Shown: positions 1-10,078, counted from the first letter of the stretch. The stretch: 34,000 bases of DNA from Owenia fusiformis (GCA_903813345.2 CAIIXF020000079.1:1-34000), one strand, 5' to 3'. Notes: a model not told the origin generated them from the letters alone. A program made the numbers and translations.

Positions 1-210
1 TGATCATGAAATATTTTCTGGATGGCTGGTAGAGGGGGCATAAGACAATGTTTCTTTGCATGTTAGACCATAACATGGGATCTTCCCAGTTTGTTTTTTT
101 AATGACCAGTTGTATTCTTGGATGACTGACTGACTGACCTGAATGACTGACAAGATGACCGACCAAGAGACCTGAATGGTTAGACGACCAACTGTCCTGA
201 TGAGGTCAAC
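1..210 (+). repeat. 473-bp tandem duplication, left copy
   Basis: The sequence from position 1, including AGAGGGGGCATAAGACAATG at 31-50, recurs at 474 onwards with a constant 473-bp offset and only scattered substitutions up to about 135. Beyond that the match continues through GACCAAGAGACCTGA at 161 with a 9-bp length difference. The left copy is cut by the window start. Confidence 0.8.
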
Positions 211-473
211 AGATCGACCAGATGACCTACCGGACAACTGACCGGATGACTGACCTGAACAGTCAACCAACTGGACAACTGACCTTAAAGGTCAACAGAC
301 TGACCTGATGACCGACCGGACGATTGACAGACTTGAACTGTCAACCGACCTGACTTCTGACGGGATTGACATATGACTGATTGACCGACCTTTACCATCG
401 AATGTACCGACAGACCGACCTGAACGGCTATATAAATGTGATGGGAAATGTGCAATTAATGCTCTTTAATTTT

Positions 474-670
474 TGATTATGATATATTTTCTGGATGGAT
501 GGGAGAGGGGGCATAAGACAATGTTTCTTTGCATGTTAGACCATAATATTGGATCTTCCCAGTTTGCTTTTCTTATGACTAATTGTACTCTTGGATGACT
601 GATTGACTGACTGACCAGATGAGCGACCAAGAGACCTGAGTGGTTGGACGACCAACCGTCTTGATGACTG
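474..670 (+). repeat. 473-bp tandem duplication, right copy
   Basis: Right copy of the segment that begins at 1. It includes the purine-rich island around 501-525 and the TGCATGTTAGACCATAA stretch at about 531. Differences from the left copy are mostly single-base changes, which makes this younger than the 4-bp repeat around it. Confidence 0.8.
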
Positions 671-1077
671 ATTGACCGACCTGAACCGTCGACCAGATAA
701 CCTACTGACTGACCGACCTGAACGGTCAATCGACTGGACAACTAACTTACCTACCGAATGGACGTAGGACCTGAACAATCAACTGACCAGGCAACCAGAC
801 AATTGACCTGAATGGCCGACTGACTGGACAACTGACCAGATGACCAACCGGACGACCAACTTGAAGGGCCAACATACCGACCAGATGACCTACCGGAACT
901 GACCAGATGACGGACCTGAAAGTCAACCAACTGATCTGATGATTGACTGGACAATCTACAAACCGGACAACTGACCAATTTGAACTGTTGACTGACCAGA
1001 CGACTGACTGGATTGCACTATGATTGATTGACCGTCGATCAGATGACTTACCGACCAACTGACTGGAAATCAGATTT

Positions 1078-1290
1078 CAATTCTGATTTCAGATTTGGAA
1101 TCCTGAGAAAATTTCCAATAATTTCCAACCTAAAACACTAAATTTGGATAAATTTTTAGTTGACCTACTTTCTGGACACTATATCTCAAAACTGGGTCAA
1201 AATTCCTTTAGAGGGCAAAGGGCTAACACTATAAGCCTACTCTTGGCTATCTGTATACTAAATTTCAAAAATAAATAATTAGTAGCCTGG
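1078..1290 (+). repeat. Diverged M-Q fragment at array edge
   Basis: Recognisable landmarks are GGAATCCTGAGAAAATTTCC, TTGACCTACTTTCTGGACAC, TATCTCAAAACTGGGTCAAA and GGGCTAACACTATAAGC, in the order found in the M end and Q start elsewhere. Many substitutions separate it from the homogenised copies. The match stops at about 1290, in the part of Q that would read AGTGTAGTGTCAGAATCGC. Confidence 0.75.
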
Positions 1291-1665
1291 CCAGAACAAG
1301 TCATGCCTCTCTATTTTCTCAATAACTTTCTCAATTTTGAATATTTTTTCATGAAATTTTCACAGAATAATTTTTAAAGAATTCCTAACATACAAATTTT
1401 TTTATATGGTAAATGCCTCATTAATTTTATTGTTACAACGTTTTAAAAAATAATGTCATATTCTGTTGATGGGTCATTATTGTCGCCATTTGAAAGCATC
1501 TTTTATCTCCATCAAGTATGACAATAGGCGAGTAGTAATGCCTTTTATGGGACGAGCAGTATAGAGGCTTGAGATCATGAGGTCTTAAAATAGTATGGTG
1601 GATTTAGAACACTAAAAAAGATAAATGATCCCCTACCAAAGACTGCAATCAAATTTGTAGACCAT
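1291..1665. other. Non-repetitive stretch interrupting Q
   Basis: About 375 bp that match no module elsewhere in the window. Q sequence stops before it and resumes after it (TTGACCTAGTTTTTGACCTT at about 1678), so it looks like an insertion or a replaced segment. I see no terminal inverted repeats, target-site duplication or meaningful open frame at its edges. Confidence 0.5.
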
Positions 1666-1930
1666 ATTTCATAGATTTGACCTAGTTTTTGACCTTGGCA
1701 TTCAAGTGTTCAAAGGATCTAGTGCACCCGCCATTATGATCTCCCCATGAACAAAATGGATCATTTTTAGGTGTAACATAAAGTACAATGTCACATAATA
1801 CTGTGGAAAATATTAAGCGTTTGGACCCACATGGGCTGAGGTTGAGGTCATTAAGTTCAGCAAGGGTGTATTGACTTGCCATTGGATGTGCTCCATTGAC
1901 TTAACATGTGGATATCATCAGATTCCAATG
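1666..1930 (+). repeat. Diverged Q fragment with replaced centre
   Basis: ATAGATTTGACCTAGTTTTT at 1671 and TTCAAGTGTTCAAA at 1701 match the mid part of Q, and CCATTGACTTAACATG at about 1893 matches its end. The sequence between (about 1710-1880) does not match Q. A 66-codon minus-strand open frame there (1682-1882) starts in unique sequence and ends in the repeat; nothing supports it as a gene. Confidence 0.55.
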
Positions 1931-2200
1931 GAGGCCATTGGTTTCTATTGATTTTCACAAAAATACCTAAAATACACTATGACCTGAATCGATTGCAAAT
2001 TAAATAATTTCATAATATGACACAAATGGTATATCACATCAGATGTGCAAATATAAAGTTTGCAATCGATTCAGGTCATACTTCAAATTAAAGGCTTAGA
2101 CATTTTTTCATCATTTTTTTCCTACAAAATGGCTATAGGAAAATGCTTCAAAAGCAACTTTTACACATATGAAATCCCATACAACTTTGTAAATTTGTAA
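1931..2200. other. Unique spacer with long inverted repeat
   Basis: Apart from the inverted repeat at 1978-2080, this stretch matches no other module in the window. It ends where a diverged M begins (TTTCGAGGTTTCAAAAGGTC at about 2205). Confidence 0.5.
1978..2080. repeat. Perfect 22-bp inverted repeat, 59-nt loop
   Basis: Left arm 1978-1999 (core GACCTGAATCGATTGCAAA) and right arm 2059-2080 (core TTTGCAATCGATTCAGGTC) are exact reverse complements over 22 bp. The loop (2000-2058) itself contains a small palindrome, CACATC-A-GATGTG, at 2035-2047. It is found once in the window and is not part of the higher-order unit. It could be the remnant of a small fold-back element or a chance hairpin fixed at the array edge. 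Confidence 0.85.
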
Positions 2201-2691
2201 ATTTTTTCGAGGTTTCAAAAGGTCATAACTCCTGAACCGTAATTCGGATTTCAATTTGGTTTTCAAATTCGGAATCCAGAGAAAATTCACCATTAGAAAA
2301 TTCACCATTATTTTGACACATCAAACAAAAAATTTGTAGAACTTTTTTCGTGACCTACTTTCTGGACACTATATCTCAAAACTAGGTCAAATACCTTCTG
2401 ACGGCAAAAGGCTAACACTATTAGCATACTCTTAGCTATCTGTATACTAAATTTCAAAAGGAAACATTTAAGTGTAGTGTCAGGGTCATAGATTTGACCT
2501 AGTTTTTGACCTTGACATTCAAGTGTCCAAATATAGAACTAGGTTAGCTATATTGGTCCTCTTACAATTGTAGTCTTTCTATAAGTTTATTTGAATCCAG
2601 TCTGTATCTGATATTTTTCAGTTCATATATTTTCATTTTCCTATTGGCCAAACATGGGGATATCATTATATCGTTTTTTGAGATTTCAAAA
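2200..2691 (+). repeat. Diverged M-Q block
   Basis: The order is M-like (CATAACTCCTGAACCGTAAT at about 2223, GGAATCCAGAGAAAATTCACC at about 2269), then Q-like (TTGACCTACTTTCTGGACAC-like at 2350, AAAAGGCTAACACTATTAGC at 2405, AGTGTAGTGTCAGGGTCATA at 2471, TTGACCTAGTTTTTGACCTT at 2497). The 3-prime part of Q is weakly matched up to 2690. An intermediate level of divergence places it between the array edge and the homogenised units. Confidence 0.7.
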
Positions 2692-3886
2692 CGTCATAAC
2701 TCCTGAACCGGAAGTCGGATTTTCAGATTCGGAATCCTGAGAAAATTTCGTATAAGACTGTCACCTTAGACGTTGAATTTAGAAACTTTTTATTTTGACC
2801 TACTTTTCGGACACGCCATAACTTCCAAATCGAACTTTGGTTTGCAGATTCGGATTCCTGACAGAATTCTACCCTTGATTCATAACTCATATGTTAAATT
2901 TGGAATTTTTTTATTTTGACCTACTTTTCGGACACCATATCTCAAAAGTGGGTCAAAATACTTTCTGATGGCAAAAGGCTAACACTATTAGCACACTCTT
3001 GGCTTCTTATGTACACAATTTCGAAGAATATAATTAAAGTGCAGTGTCAAAATCGCAAAAATAAAGATAAACTATGAATTTGACCTAGATTTTGACCTAG
3101 GGATTTTGGTGTCCAAATTTTGAAGTTAGGTAGCCTTCGAGGTCCCCTTCTTTTATAGGCTTTCATTATTTTAAGCTGTACTTAGTCTATATCTGTATTT
3201 TACACTTCAAAAAAAATCTTTTTTCCCATTGACATAACATGGGGCACCAAATTTAGCGATTTTTGAGCTTTCAAAATGTAATTACTTCCGAACCGGAAGT
3301 CGGGCCGAAATTTGATTTGCAGATTCGGATTCCTGAGAAAATTCTATACTTAATTCATAACTCAAATGTTAAATTTGGAAAAAAAATTATTTTGACCTAC
3401 TTTTCGGACACCATATCTCAAAAGTGGGTCAAAATACTTTCTGACGGCAAAAGGCTAACACTATAAGCACACTCTTGGCTACATGCATACAAAATTTCAA
3501 AGAATATAATTAATCTGTAGTGTCAGAATAGCAAAAATAAGGAAAAACTTTGAATTTGACCTAGATTTTGACCTAGGCATTTTGGTGTCCAAATTTTGAA
3601 GCTAGATGGCTTTTGAGGTCCCATTCTTATAAAAGCTTTCATTATATTTAGCTGAACTCAGTCTATATTTCGTATTTTTCACTTCAAAAAAATCTTTTTT
3701 CCCATTGACTTAACATGGGCACCAAATTTAGCGATTTTTGAGCTTTCAAAACGCCATAACTTCCGAACCGGAAGTCTGATTCGAATTTGGTTTTCAGATT
3801 CGGAATCCTGAGACAATTTCCTATAAGACTAATATCCTGGACATTTGATTCGGAGAACTTTTTTTTGGACCTCGTTTTCGGACACT

Positions 3887-3913
3887 GATATCTCGAAATC
3901 GGTTTGAGATATC
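3887..3913. repeat. T1 palindrome (example copy)
   Basis: GATATCTC (3887-3894) and GAGATATC (3906-3913) are perfect 8-bp inverted arms around an 11-base centre that adds two A-T pairs and one G-T wobble. The same structure recurs in nearly all T1 modules (for example near 5747, 7712, 9480, 17627, 29390 and 33649), with small changes. T2 lacks it and has TATCTCAAAATCG in its place, so it separates the two terminal types. Confidence 0.8.
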
Positions 3914-4181
3914 AAAAAACTAAATCGACCCTAGCTTTCCTACTTTTTTATAAGGAACACAATGAAAAAAACCCGGATCAAAAATATTGAAGGACGACCG
4001 AGAAAATCGAAAAAAGTGACAAAGTACTGGATTTGACCTAGTTCTTGACCTCTGACCTAGATAAAAATTTGACTCAATTTCCGAGGAACTAGATTCTGGA
4101 CCTAATTTGACCAAATGACTGACTTTACTGAAAACCTTATGGTTATTGAGAAAACTGGGTTAGAATAAGAACTAGATTTTG

Positions 4182-4203
4182 GAAATTGAACGAGTTCAAT
4201 TTC
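4182..4203. repeat. I palindrome (arms GAAATTGAAC / GTTCAATTTC)
   Basis: Perfect 10-bp arms flank a 2-base centre GA. The palindrome is followed by AGACTCCAGATCTAG, which repeats one arm of the S stem-loop. Equivalent copies lie at 6115-6136, 8032-8054, 9974-9996, 11388-11409, 15119-15140, 16514-16535, 28287-28308, 29688-29710, 31099-31121 and 32531-32553. Units that close with GAGTAAGT arrays carry a 9-bp-arm version with centre AA (13050-13069, 18061-18079, 20712-20731, 25454-25473). The copy near 22600-22622 is decayed. It always sits just upstream of the closing array, so it marks the array junction. Confidence 0.85.
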
Positions 4204-4228
4204 AGACTCCAGATCTAGACTTTTTTTA

Positions 4229-4283
4229 GCCGAGTCATCCAGAATAAACCAAGTCATCCAAAATAAGCTAAGTCATCCAGAAA
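4229..4283 (+). repeat. 19-bp minisatellite, three copies
   Basis: The unit is GAATAAGCCGAGTCATCCA with small variants (AAACCAAG, AAGCTAAG). Two to three copies precede most GGAT arrays in this block. The CTGAGTCATC variant, frequent in other units, contains TGAGTCA. Confidence 0.85.
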
Positions 4284-4285
4284 AA

Positions 4286-4447
4286 GATGGATGGATGGAT
4301 GGATGAAAAGGGAAGGAAGGATACGATAGAATAGGAAGGAACGATAGGATAGAATAGGAAAGAAGGATAGAATAGAATAGGAAGGAGAGGATACGAAGCA
4401 AGGGTAGATAGGAAGGGAAGGATAGGATCAGAAAGGAAGGATGGATG
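4286..4447 (+). repeat. GGAT/GGATA minisatellite array closing H0
   Basis: The array starts with GATGGATGGATGGATG, continues with irregular mixes of GGAAGGAAGGATA, GGATAGAATA and GGAAAGAAGG, and ends in GGATGGATGCATTTTTC. The plus strand is purine-rich with interspersed T. Minus-strand open frames over it (Pro/Ser/Leu/Tyr-rich) come from the repeat. Confidence 0.9.
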
Positions 4448-4532
4448 CATTTTTCAATATTTTCTTCTCTACTCTTGACTTTCTATCAGGATACCATCAG
4501 ATCGATTTTTCTTGAAATTTCAAAACGCCATA

Positions 4533-4549
4533 ACTTCCGAACCGGAAGT
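4533..4549. promoter_or_regulatory. ETS-like palindrome ACTTCCGAACCGGAAGT (example)
   Basis: Arms ACTTCCG and CGGAAGT face each other across AAC, and ACCGGAAGT matches the classical ETS-family core. About twenty exact copies occur in M modules by eye (for example 3284, 3759, 6503, 19793, 22161, 30194, 31633 and 33046), with many one-base variants. It could equally be a neutral part of the monomer. Confidence 0.35.
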
Positions 4550-5903
4550 CGGATCGAAATTTGATTTGCAGATTCGGATTCCTGACAAAATTCTACCCCT
4601 AATTCATAACTCATACGTTAAATTTGGCGAATTTTTATTTTGACCTACTTTTCGGACACGCCATTACTTCGGAACCGGAAGTCGAATCGAAATTTGGTTA
4701 GCAGATTTGGTTTTCTGGGAAAATTCTATTCTTTATTCATAATTCAAACGTTAAATTTGGAGAACTTTTTATTTTGACCTACATTTCGGACACCATATCT
4801 CAAAAGTGGGTCAAAATACTTTCTGACGGCAAAAGGCTTACGCTATTAGCACACTCTTGGCTACATGTATTCACAATTTCGAGGAATATAATTAAAGTGT
4901 AGTGTCAAAATCGTAAAAATAAGGATAAACTATGAATTTGACCTAGATTTTGACCTAGGGATTTTGGTGTCCAAATTTTGTAATTAGGTAGCCTTCGAGG
5001 TACCCTTCTTTCATAGGCTTTCATTATTTTAAGCTGTAATTAGTCTATATCTTGTATTTTACACTTCAAAAAAATCTTTTTTCCCATTGACATAACATGG
5101 GGGGCCAAATTTAGCGATTTTTGAGCTTTCAAAATGTCATAACTTCCGAACCAGAAGTCGGATTGAAATTTGGTTTGCAGATTCGGATTTCCGAGAAAAT
5201 TCTATACGTAATTCATAACTCAAACGTCAAATTTGGAGAATTTTATATTTTGACCTACTTTTCGGACACCATATCTCAAAAGTGGGGCAAAATACTTTCT
5301 GACGGCAAAAGGCTAACACTATTAGCACACTCTTGGCTACATGTATACAAAATTTCGAAGAATATAATTAATCTGTAGTGTCAGAATCCCAAAAATAAGA
5401 AAAAACTTTGAATTTGACCTAGATTCTGACCTAGGCATTTTGATGTCCAAATTTTAAAGCTAGATGGCTTTTGAGGTCCCATTCTTTTAAAAGCTTTCAT
5501 TATATTTAGCTGAACTCAGCCTATATTTCACATTTTTCACTTCAAAAAAATCTTTTTTCCCATTGACTTAACATGGGCACCAAATTTAGCGATTTTTGAG
5601 CTTTCAAAACGCCATAACTTCCTAACCGGAAGTCTGATTCGAATTTGGTTTTCAGATTCGGAATCCTGAGTAAATTTTCCATAAGACTAATATCCTAAAT
5701 ATTTAATTCGAAGAACTTTTTTTTGGACCTCGTTTTCGGACACTGATATCTCGAAATCGGTTTGAGATATCAAAAAACTAAATCGACCCTAGGTTTCCTA
5801 CTTTTTTATAAGGAACACAATGAAAAAAACCCGGATCGAAAATATTGAAGGACGACCGAGAAAATCGAAAAAAGTGACAAAGTACTGGATTTGACCTAGT
5901 TCT

Positions 5904-5916
5904 TGACCTTTGACCT
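5904..5916 (-). promoter_or_regulatory. DR1 motif AGGTCAAAGGTCA (example; one per unit)
   Basis: The minus strand reads two AGGTCA half-sites separated by one A, the DR1 arrangement known to bind RXR-, HNF4- and COUP-TF-type nuclear receptors. A third half-site lies 6 bp away on the same strand. Exact copies also lie at 7872, 9639, 11237, 12667, 14971, 16378, 17787, 22449, 28142, 29546, 30954, 32395 and 33808. Variant copies are at 4046, 20556 and 25298. The motif match is seen; binding or function is inferred and unproven. Confidence 0.4.
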
Positions 5917-6065
5917 AGATAAAAATTTGACCCAATTTCCGAGGAACTAGATTCTGGACCTAAATTGACCAAATGACTGACTTTACTGAAAACCTTATGG
6001 TTATTGAGAAAACTGGGTTAGAATAATAAGAATAAGAAGAAGAATAAGAAAACTGACGAAAACAA

Positions 6066-6094
6066 TAGACTCCAGATTTTCAATCTGGAGTCTA
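6066..6094. repeat. S stem-loop, 13-bp stem, loop TTC
   Basis: TAGACTCCAGATT pairs perfectly with AATCTGGAGTCTA around a 3-base loop. The flanks are AAACTGACGAAAACAA on the left and ATAA on the right, the same as at all other S copies. It is embedded in a GAATAA/GAAGAA microsatellite. Confidence 0.9.
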
Positions 6095-6218
6095 ATAAAA
6101 AGAACTAGATTTTGGAAATTGAACGAGTTCAATTTCAGACTCCAGATCTAGACTTTTTTAGCCGAGTCATCCAGAATAAGCCAAGTCATCCAAAATGAAC
6201 TAAGTCATCAAGAAAAAG

Positions 6219-6417
6219 AAGGATGGATGGATGGATGGATGGATGGATGGATGGATGAAAAATGAAGGAAGGATAGGATAGAATAGGAAGGAACGATAGG
6301 ATAGAATAGGAAAGAAGGATAGAATAGAATAGGAAGAAGGGATAGAATAGGAAGGAGAGGAAACGAAGCAAGGGTAGATAGGAAGGATAGCATAGGATCA
6401 GAAAGGAAGGATGGATG
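6219..6417 (+). repeat. GGAT array closing H1
   Basis: It opens with about nine uninterrupted GGAT repeats, the longest pure run in the window, then irregular GGATAGAATA/GGAAGGA mixtures. The longer GGAT run than in neighbouring units suggests recent slippage. Confidence 0.9.
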
Positions 6418-8316
6418 CATTTTTCAATATTTTCTTCTCTACTCTTGACTTTCTATCAGGATACCATCAGATTGATTTTTCTTGAAATTTCAAAACGCCA
6501 TAACTTCCGAACCGGAAGTCGGATCGAAATTTGATTTGTAGATTCAGATTCCTGACAAAAATGTCCCCCTAATTCATAACTCATACGTTAAATTTGGCGA
6601 ATTTTTATTTTGACCTACTTTTCGGACACGCCATAACTTCCGACCGGAAGTCTGATTGAAATTTGGTTTGCAGATTCGGATTTCTGAGAAAATTCTACTC
6701 TTATTCATAACTCAAACGTTAAATTTGGAGAACTTTTTATTTTGACCTACTTTTCAGACACCATATCTCAAAAGTGGGTCAAAATACTTTCTGACGGCAA
6801 AAGGCTAACGCTATTAGCACACTCTTGGCTACATGTATACACAATTTCGAGGAATATAATTAAAGTGTAGTGTCAGAATCGCAAAAATAAGGATAAACTA
6901 TGAATTTGACCTAGATTTTGACCTAGGGATTTTTGTGTCCAAATTTTGAAGTTAGGTAGCCTTCGAGGTTCCCTTCTTTCATAGGCTTTCATTATTGTAA
7001 GCTGTACTTAGTCTATATCTCGTATTTTACACTTCAAAAAATTTTTTGTTCCCATTGACATAACATGGGGCACTAAATTTAGCGATTTTTGAGCTTTCAA
7101 AATGTAATAACTTCCGAACCGGAAGTCGGATCGAAATTTGGTTTGCAGATTCGGATTCCTGAGAAAATTCTATACTTAATTCATAACTCAAATGTTAAAT
7201 TTGGAGAACTTTATATTTTGACCTACTTTTCGGACACCATATCTCAAAAGTGGGGCAAAAAACTTTCTGACGGCAAAAGGCTAACACTATAAGCACACTC
7301 TTGGCTACATGCATACAAAATTTCGAGGGATATAATTAAAGTGTAGTGTCAGAATCGCAAAAATAAGGATAAACTATGAATTTGACCTAGATTTTGACCT
7401 AGGGATTTTTGTGTCCAAATTTTGAAGTTAGGTAGCCTTCGAGGTTCCCTTCTTTCATAGGCTTTCATTATATTTAGCTGAACTCAGTCTATATTTCGTA
7501 TTTTTCACTTCAAAAAAATCTTTTTCCCCATTGACTTAACATGGGCACCAAATTTAGCGATTTTTGAGCTTTCAAAACGCCATAACTTCCGAACCGGAAG
7601 ACTGATTCGAATTTTGTTTTCAGATTCGGAATCCTGATAAAATTTCCTATAAGACCAATATCCTGGACATTTGATTCGAAGAACTTTTCTTTGGACCTCG
7701 TTTTCGGACACTGATATCTCGAAATCTGTTTGAGATATCAAAAAACTAAATCGACCCTAGATTTTCTACTTTTTTATAAGGAACACAATGAAAAAAAACC
7801 GGATCGAAAATATTGAAGGATGACCGAGAAAATCGAAAAAAGTGACAAAGTACTGGATTTGACCTAGTTCTTGACCTTTGACCTAGATAAAAATTTGACC
7901 CAATTTCCGAGGAACTAGATTCTGGACCTAAATTGACCAAATGACTGACTTTACTGAAAACCTTATGGTTATTGAGAAAACTGGGTTAGAATAAGAATAA
8001 AAAGAATAATAAGAAGAATAACTAGACTTTGGAAATTGAACGAAGTTCAATTTCAGACTCCAGATCTAGACTTTTTTTGGCCGAGTCATCCAGAATAAGC
8101 CGAGTCATCCAAAATAAGCTGAGTTATCCAGAAAAAGATGGATGGATGGATGGATGAAAAAGGAAGGAAGGATAGGCTAGAATAGGAAGGAACGATAGGA
8201 TAGAATAAGAAAGAATGATAGAATAGAATATGAAGAAGGAATAGAATAGGAAGGAGAGGATATGAAGGAAAGGTAGATAAGAAGGACACGATAGGATCAC
8301 AAACGAAGGATGGATG
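6418..8316 (+). repeat. Higher-order unit H2 (P-M-M-Q-M-Q-M'-T1-I)
   Basis: M copies start at 6496, 6629, 7103 and 7578. The second M has lost one base inside the ETS-like palindrome (ACTTCCGACCGGAAGT near 6647). An exact DR1 is at 7872-7884 and I is at 8032-8054. No stem-loop is present, only a GAATAA/AAGAAGAATA microsatellite. The layout is the same as H1, and length differences from it come from S and the simple repeats. Confidence 0.9.
8138..8316 (+). repeat. GGAT array closing H2
   Basis: It starts with GATGGATGGATGGATG and continues as GGAAGGATAGGCTAGAATAGG-like mixtures. It has more point changes (ACACGATAGGATCAC) than neighbouring arrays. Confidence 0.85.
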
Positions 8317-9800
8317 CATTTTTCAATATTTTCTTCTCTACTCTTGACTTTCTATCAGGATACCATCAGATCGATTTTTCTCGAAATTTCAAAACGCCAT
8401 AACTTTCGAATCGGAAGTCGGATCGAAATTTGGTTTGCAGACTCGGATTCCTGAGAAAATTCTACCCTTAATTCATAACTCATATGTTAAATTTGGAGAA
8501 CTTTTTATTTTGACCTACTTTTCGGACACCAAATCCCAAAAGTGGGTAGAAATACTTTCTGACGGCAAAAGGCTAACACTATAAGCACACTTTTTCCTAC
8601 CTGTATACAAAATTTTGAAGCAAATCATTTTAACATAGTGTCAGAATCGCAAAAATAAGGAAAAACTATGAATTTGACCTAGATTTTGACCTGGGGATTT
8701 TGGTGTCCAAATTTTGAAGTTAGGTAGCCTTCGAGGTCCCCTTCTTTCATAGGCTTTCATTATTTTAAGCTGTACTTAGTCTATATCTCAAATTTTACAC
8801 TTCAAAAAAATCTTTTTTCCCATTGACATAACATGGGGCACCAAATTTAGCGATTTTTGAGCTTTCAAAATGTCATAACTTCCGAACAGGATGTCGGATC
8901 GAAATTTGATTTGCAGATTCGGATTCCTGAGAAAATTCTATACTTAATTCATAACTCAAACGTTAAATTTGGAGAATTTCTTATTTTGACCTACTTTTCG
9001 GACACCATATCTCAAAAGTGGGGCAAAATACTTTCTGACGGCAAAAGGCTAACACTATCACCACACTCTTGGCTACATGTATACAAAATTTTGAAGAATA
9101 TAATTAATCTGTAGTGTCAGAATCGCAAAAATAAGAAAAAACTTTGAATTTGACCTAGATTTTGACCTAGGCATTTTGGTGTCCAAATTTTTATGAAAAG
9201 AAGGTTTTGAGGTCCCTTTCTTTTATGGGCTTCCATTATGTTTAGCTGTGCTTAGTCTGTATCTCGTATTTTACACTTCAAAAAAATATTTTTTCCCATT
9301 GAATTAACATGGGGCACCAAATTTAGCGATTTTTGAATTTTCAAAACGCCATAACTTCTGAACCGGAAGTCAAATCGAAATTTGGTTTTCAGATTCGGAA
9401 TCCTGAGAAAATCTCTCATAAGAGTGATATCCTGGACATTGGATTCGGAGAATTTTTTTTGGACCTCGTTTTCGGACACTGATATCTCGAAATCGGTTTG
9501 AGATACCAAAAAACTAAATCGACCCTAGATTTCCTACTTTTTTATAAGGAACACAATGAAAAAAAAAGGATCAAAAATATTTAAGGACGACCGAGAAAAT
9601 CGAAAAAAGTGACAAAGTACTGGATTTGACCTAGTTCTTGACCTTTGACCTAGATAAAAATTTGACCCAATTTCCCACCAACTAGATACTGAACCTAAAT
9701 GAACTGTATAATGGTCTTTACTGGATACCTTATAGTTATTGAAAAAACTCTTAAAGAAAAATAATAAGAAGAAGAAGAAGAAGAATACTGGCAAAAACAA

Positions 9801-9828
9801 TAGACTCCAGATTGACATCTGGAGTCTA
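9801..9828. repeat. S stem-loop, 12-bp stem, loop TGAC
   Basis: Perfect TAGACTCCAGAT / ATCTGGAGTCTA arms around loop TGAC. It is preceded by the GGCAAAAACAA variant of the left flank. First of three copies in H3. Confidence 0.9.
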
Positions 9829-9850
9829 ATAAGAAAACTGACGAAAACAA

Positions 9851-9877
9851 TAGACTCCAGATTTCATCTGGAGTCTA
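9851..9877. repeat. S stem-loop, 12-bp stem, loop TTC
   Basis: Second copy in H3, 50 bp after the first, with flank CTGACGAAAACAA. The arms are perfect and only the loop differs from the previous copy. Confidence 0.9.
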
Positions 9878-9926
9878 ATAATAAAAAGAATAATAAGAAG
9901 AAGAATAAGAAAACTGACGAAAACAA

Positions 9927-9953
9927 TAGACTCCAGATTTCATCTGGAGTCTA
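9927..9953. repeat. S stem-loop, 12-bp stem, loop TTC
   Basis: Third copy in H3, separated from the second by an expanded AATAAGAAGAAGAATAAG microsatellite. Confidence 0.9.
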
Positions 9954-10078
9954 ATAATAATAACTAGATTTTGGAAATTGAACGAAGTTCAATTTCAGAC
10001 TCCAGATCTAGACTTTTTTTTAGCCGAGTCATCCAGAATAAGCCGAGTCATCCAGAATAAGCTGAGTCATCTAGAAAG

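Larger units (their letters stand above)
1..1077. repeat. Degenerate GACC/GACT/GAAC tetranucleotide satellite
   Basis: Much of this stretch is built from 4-bp words GACC, GACT, GATG and GAAC in the same phase, for example TGACTGACTGACCTGAATGA near 130 and ACCGACCTGAAC-like runs throughout. The periodicity is imperfect and is interrupted by non-repetitive islands at about 1-115 and 425-590. Open frames here read as Ser/Gly/Val/Arg-rich strings and are by-products of the 4-bp word. It differs in composition from the array to its right, so a boundary between two satellite types lies near 1077. Confidence 0.8.
2692..4447 (+). repeat. Higher-order unit H0 (M-M-Q-M-Q-M'-T1)
   Basis: M copies begin at about 2692 (shortened, 122 bp to the next), 2814, 3277 and 3752. 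Q follows the second and third. T1 runs from about 3887 to 4160 and contains a palindrome (3887-3913) and a DR1-like motif with one changed spacer base, TGACCTCTGACCT, at 4046-4058. The I palindrome is 4182-4203. It closes with three 19-bp repeats (4229-4283) and a GGAT array. This is the first unit with the full layout seen further right. No S stem-loop is present. Confidence 0.85.
4448..6417 (+). repeat. Higher-order unit H1 (P-M-M-Q-M-Q-M'-T1-S-I)
   Basis: Leader P is at 4448-4520 (TCTTGACTTTCTATCAGGAT). M copies start at 4526, 4659, 5135 and 5610, that is spacings of 133, 476 and 475. A DR6 copy in the first Q is TGACCTAGATTTTGACCT at 4939-4956. In T1, an exact DR1 lies at 5904-5916. One S stem-loop is at 6066-6094 and I is at 6115-6136, followed by three 19-bp repeats and a GGAT array. 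It is a model copy of the 1.9-kb class. Confidence 0.9.

Noticed and set aside
4-741. Minus-strand Ser/Gly/Val/Arg-rich frames in the GACC/GACT region
   Set aside because: Products of the tetranucleotide word; two versions arise only because of the 473-bp duplication.
1682-1882. Minus-strand 66-codon frame with two cysteines in partly unique sequence
   Set aside because: It runs from unique sequence into a Q fragment, shows no recognisable motif and has no supporting context.
4268-4450. Minus-strand Pro/Ser/Leu/Tyr-rich frames over GGAT arrays
   Set aside because: Antisense translation of a 4-5-bp minisatellite; the same peptide words appear in other frames.
5778-5972. Minus-strand 64-codon open frame recurring in T1 modules
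   Set aside because: Sister copies in H8, H13 and H15 are broken by single-base stops (GCTAAAA or CCTAGG changes), and no domain, signal peptide or neighbouring gene supports it.
6066-6094. Rho-independent transcription terminators
   Set aside because: The stem-loops are followed by AATAATAA rather than a T-run, and no bacterial gene precedes them.
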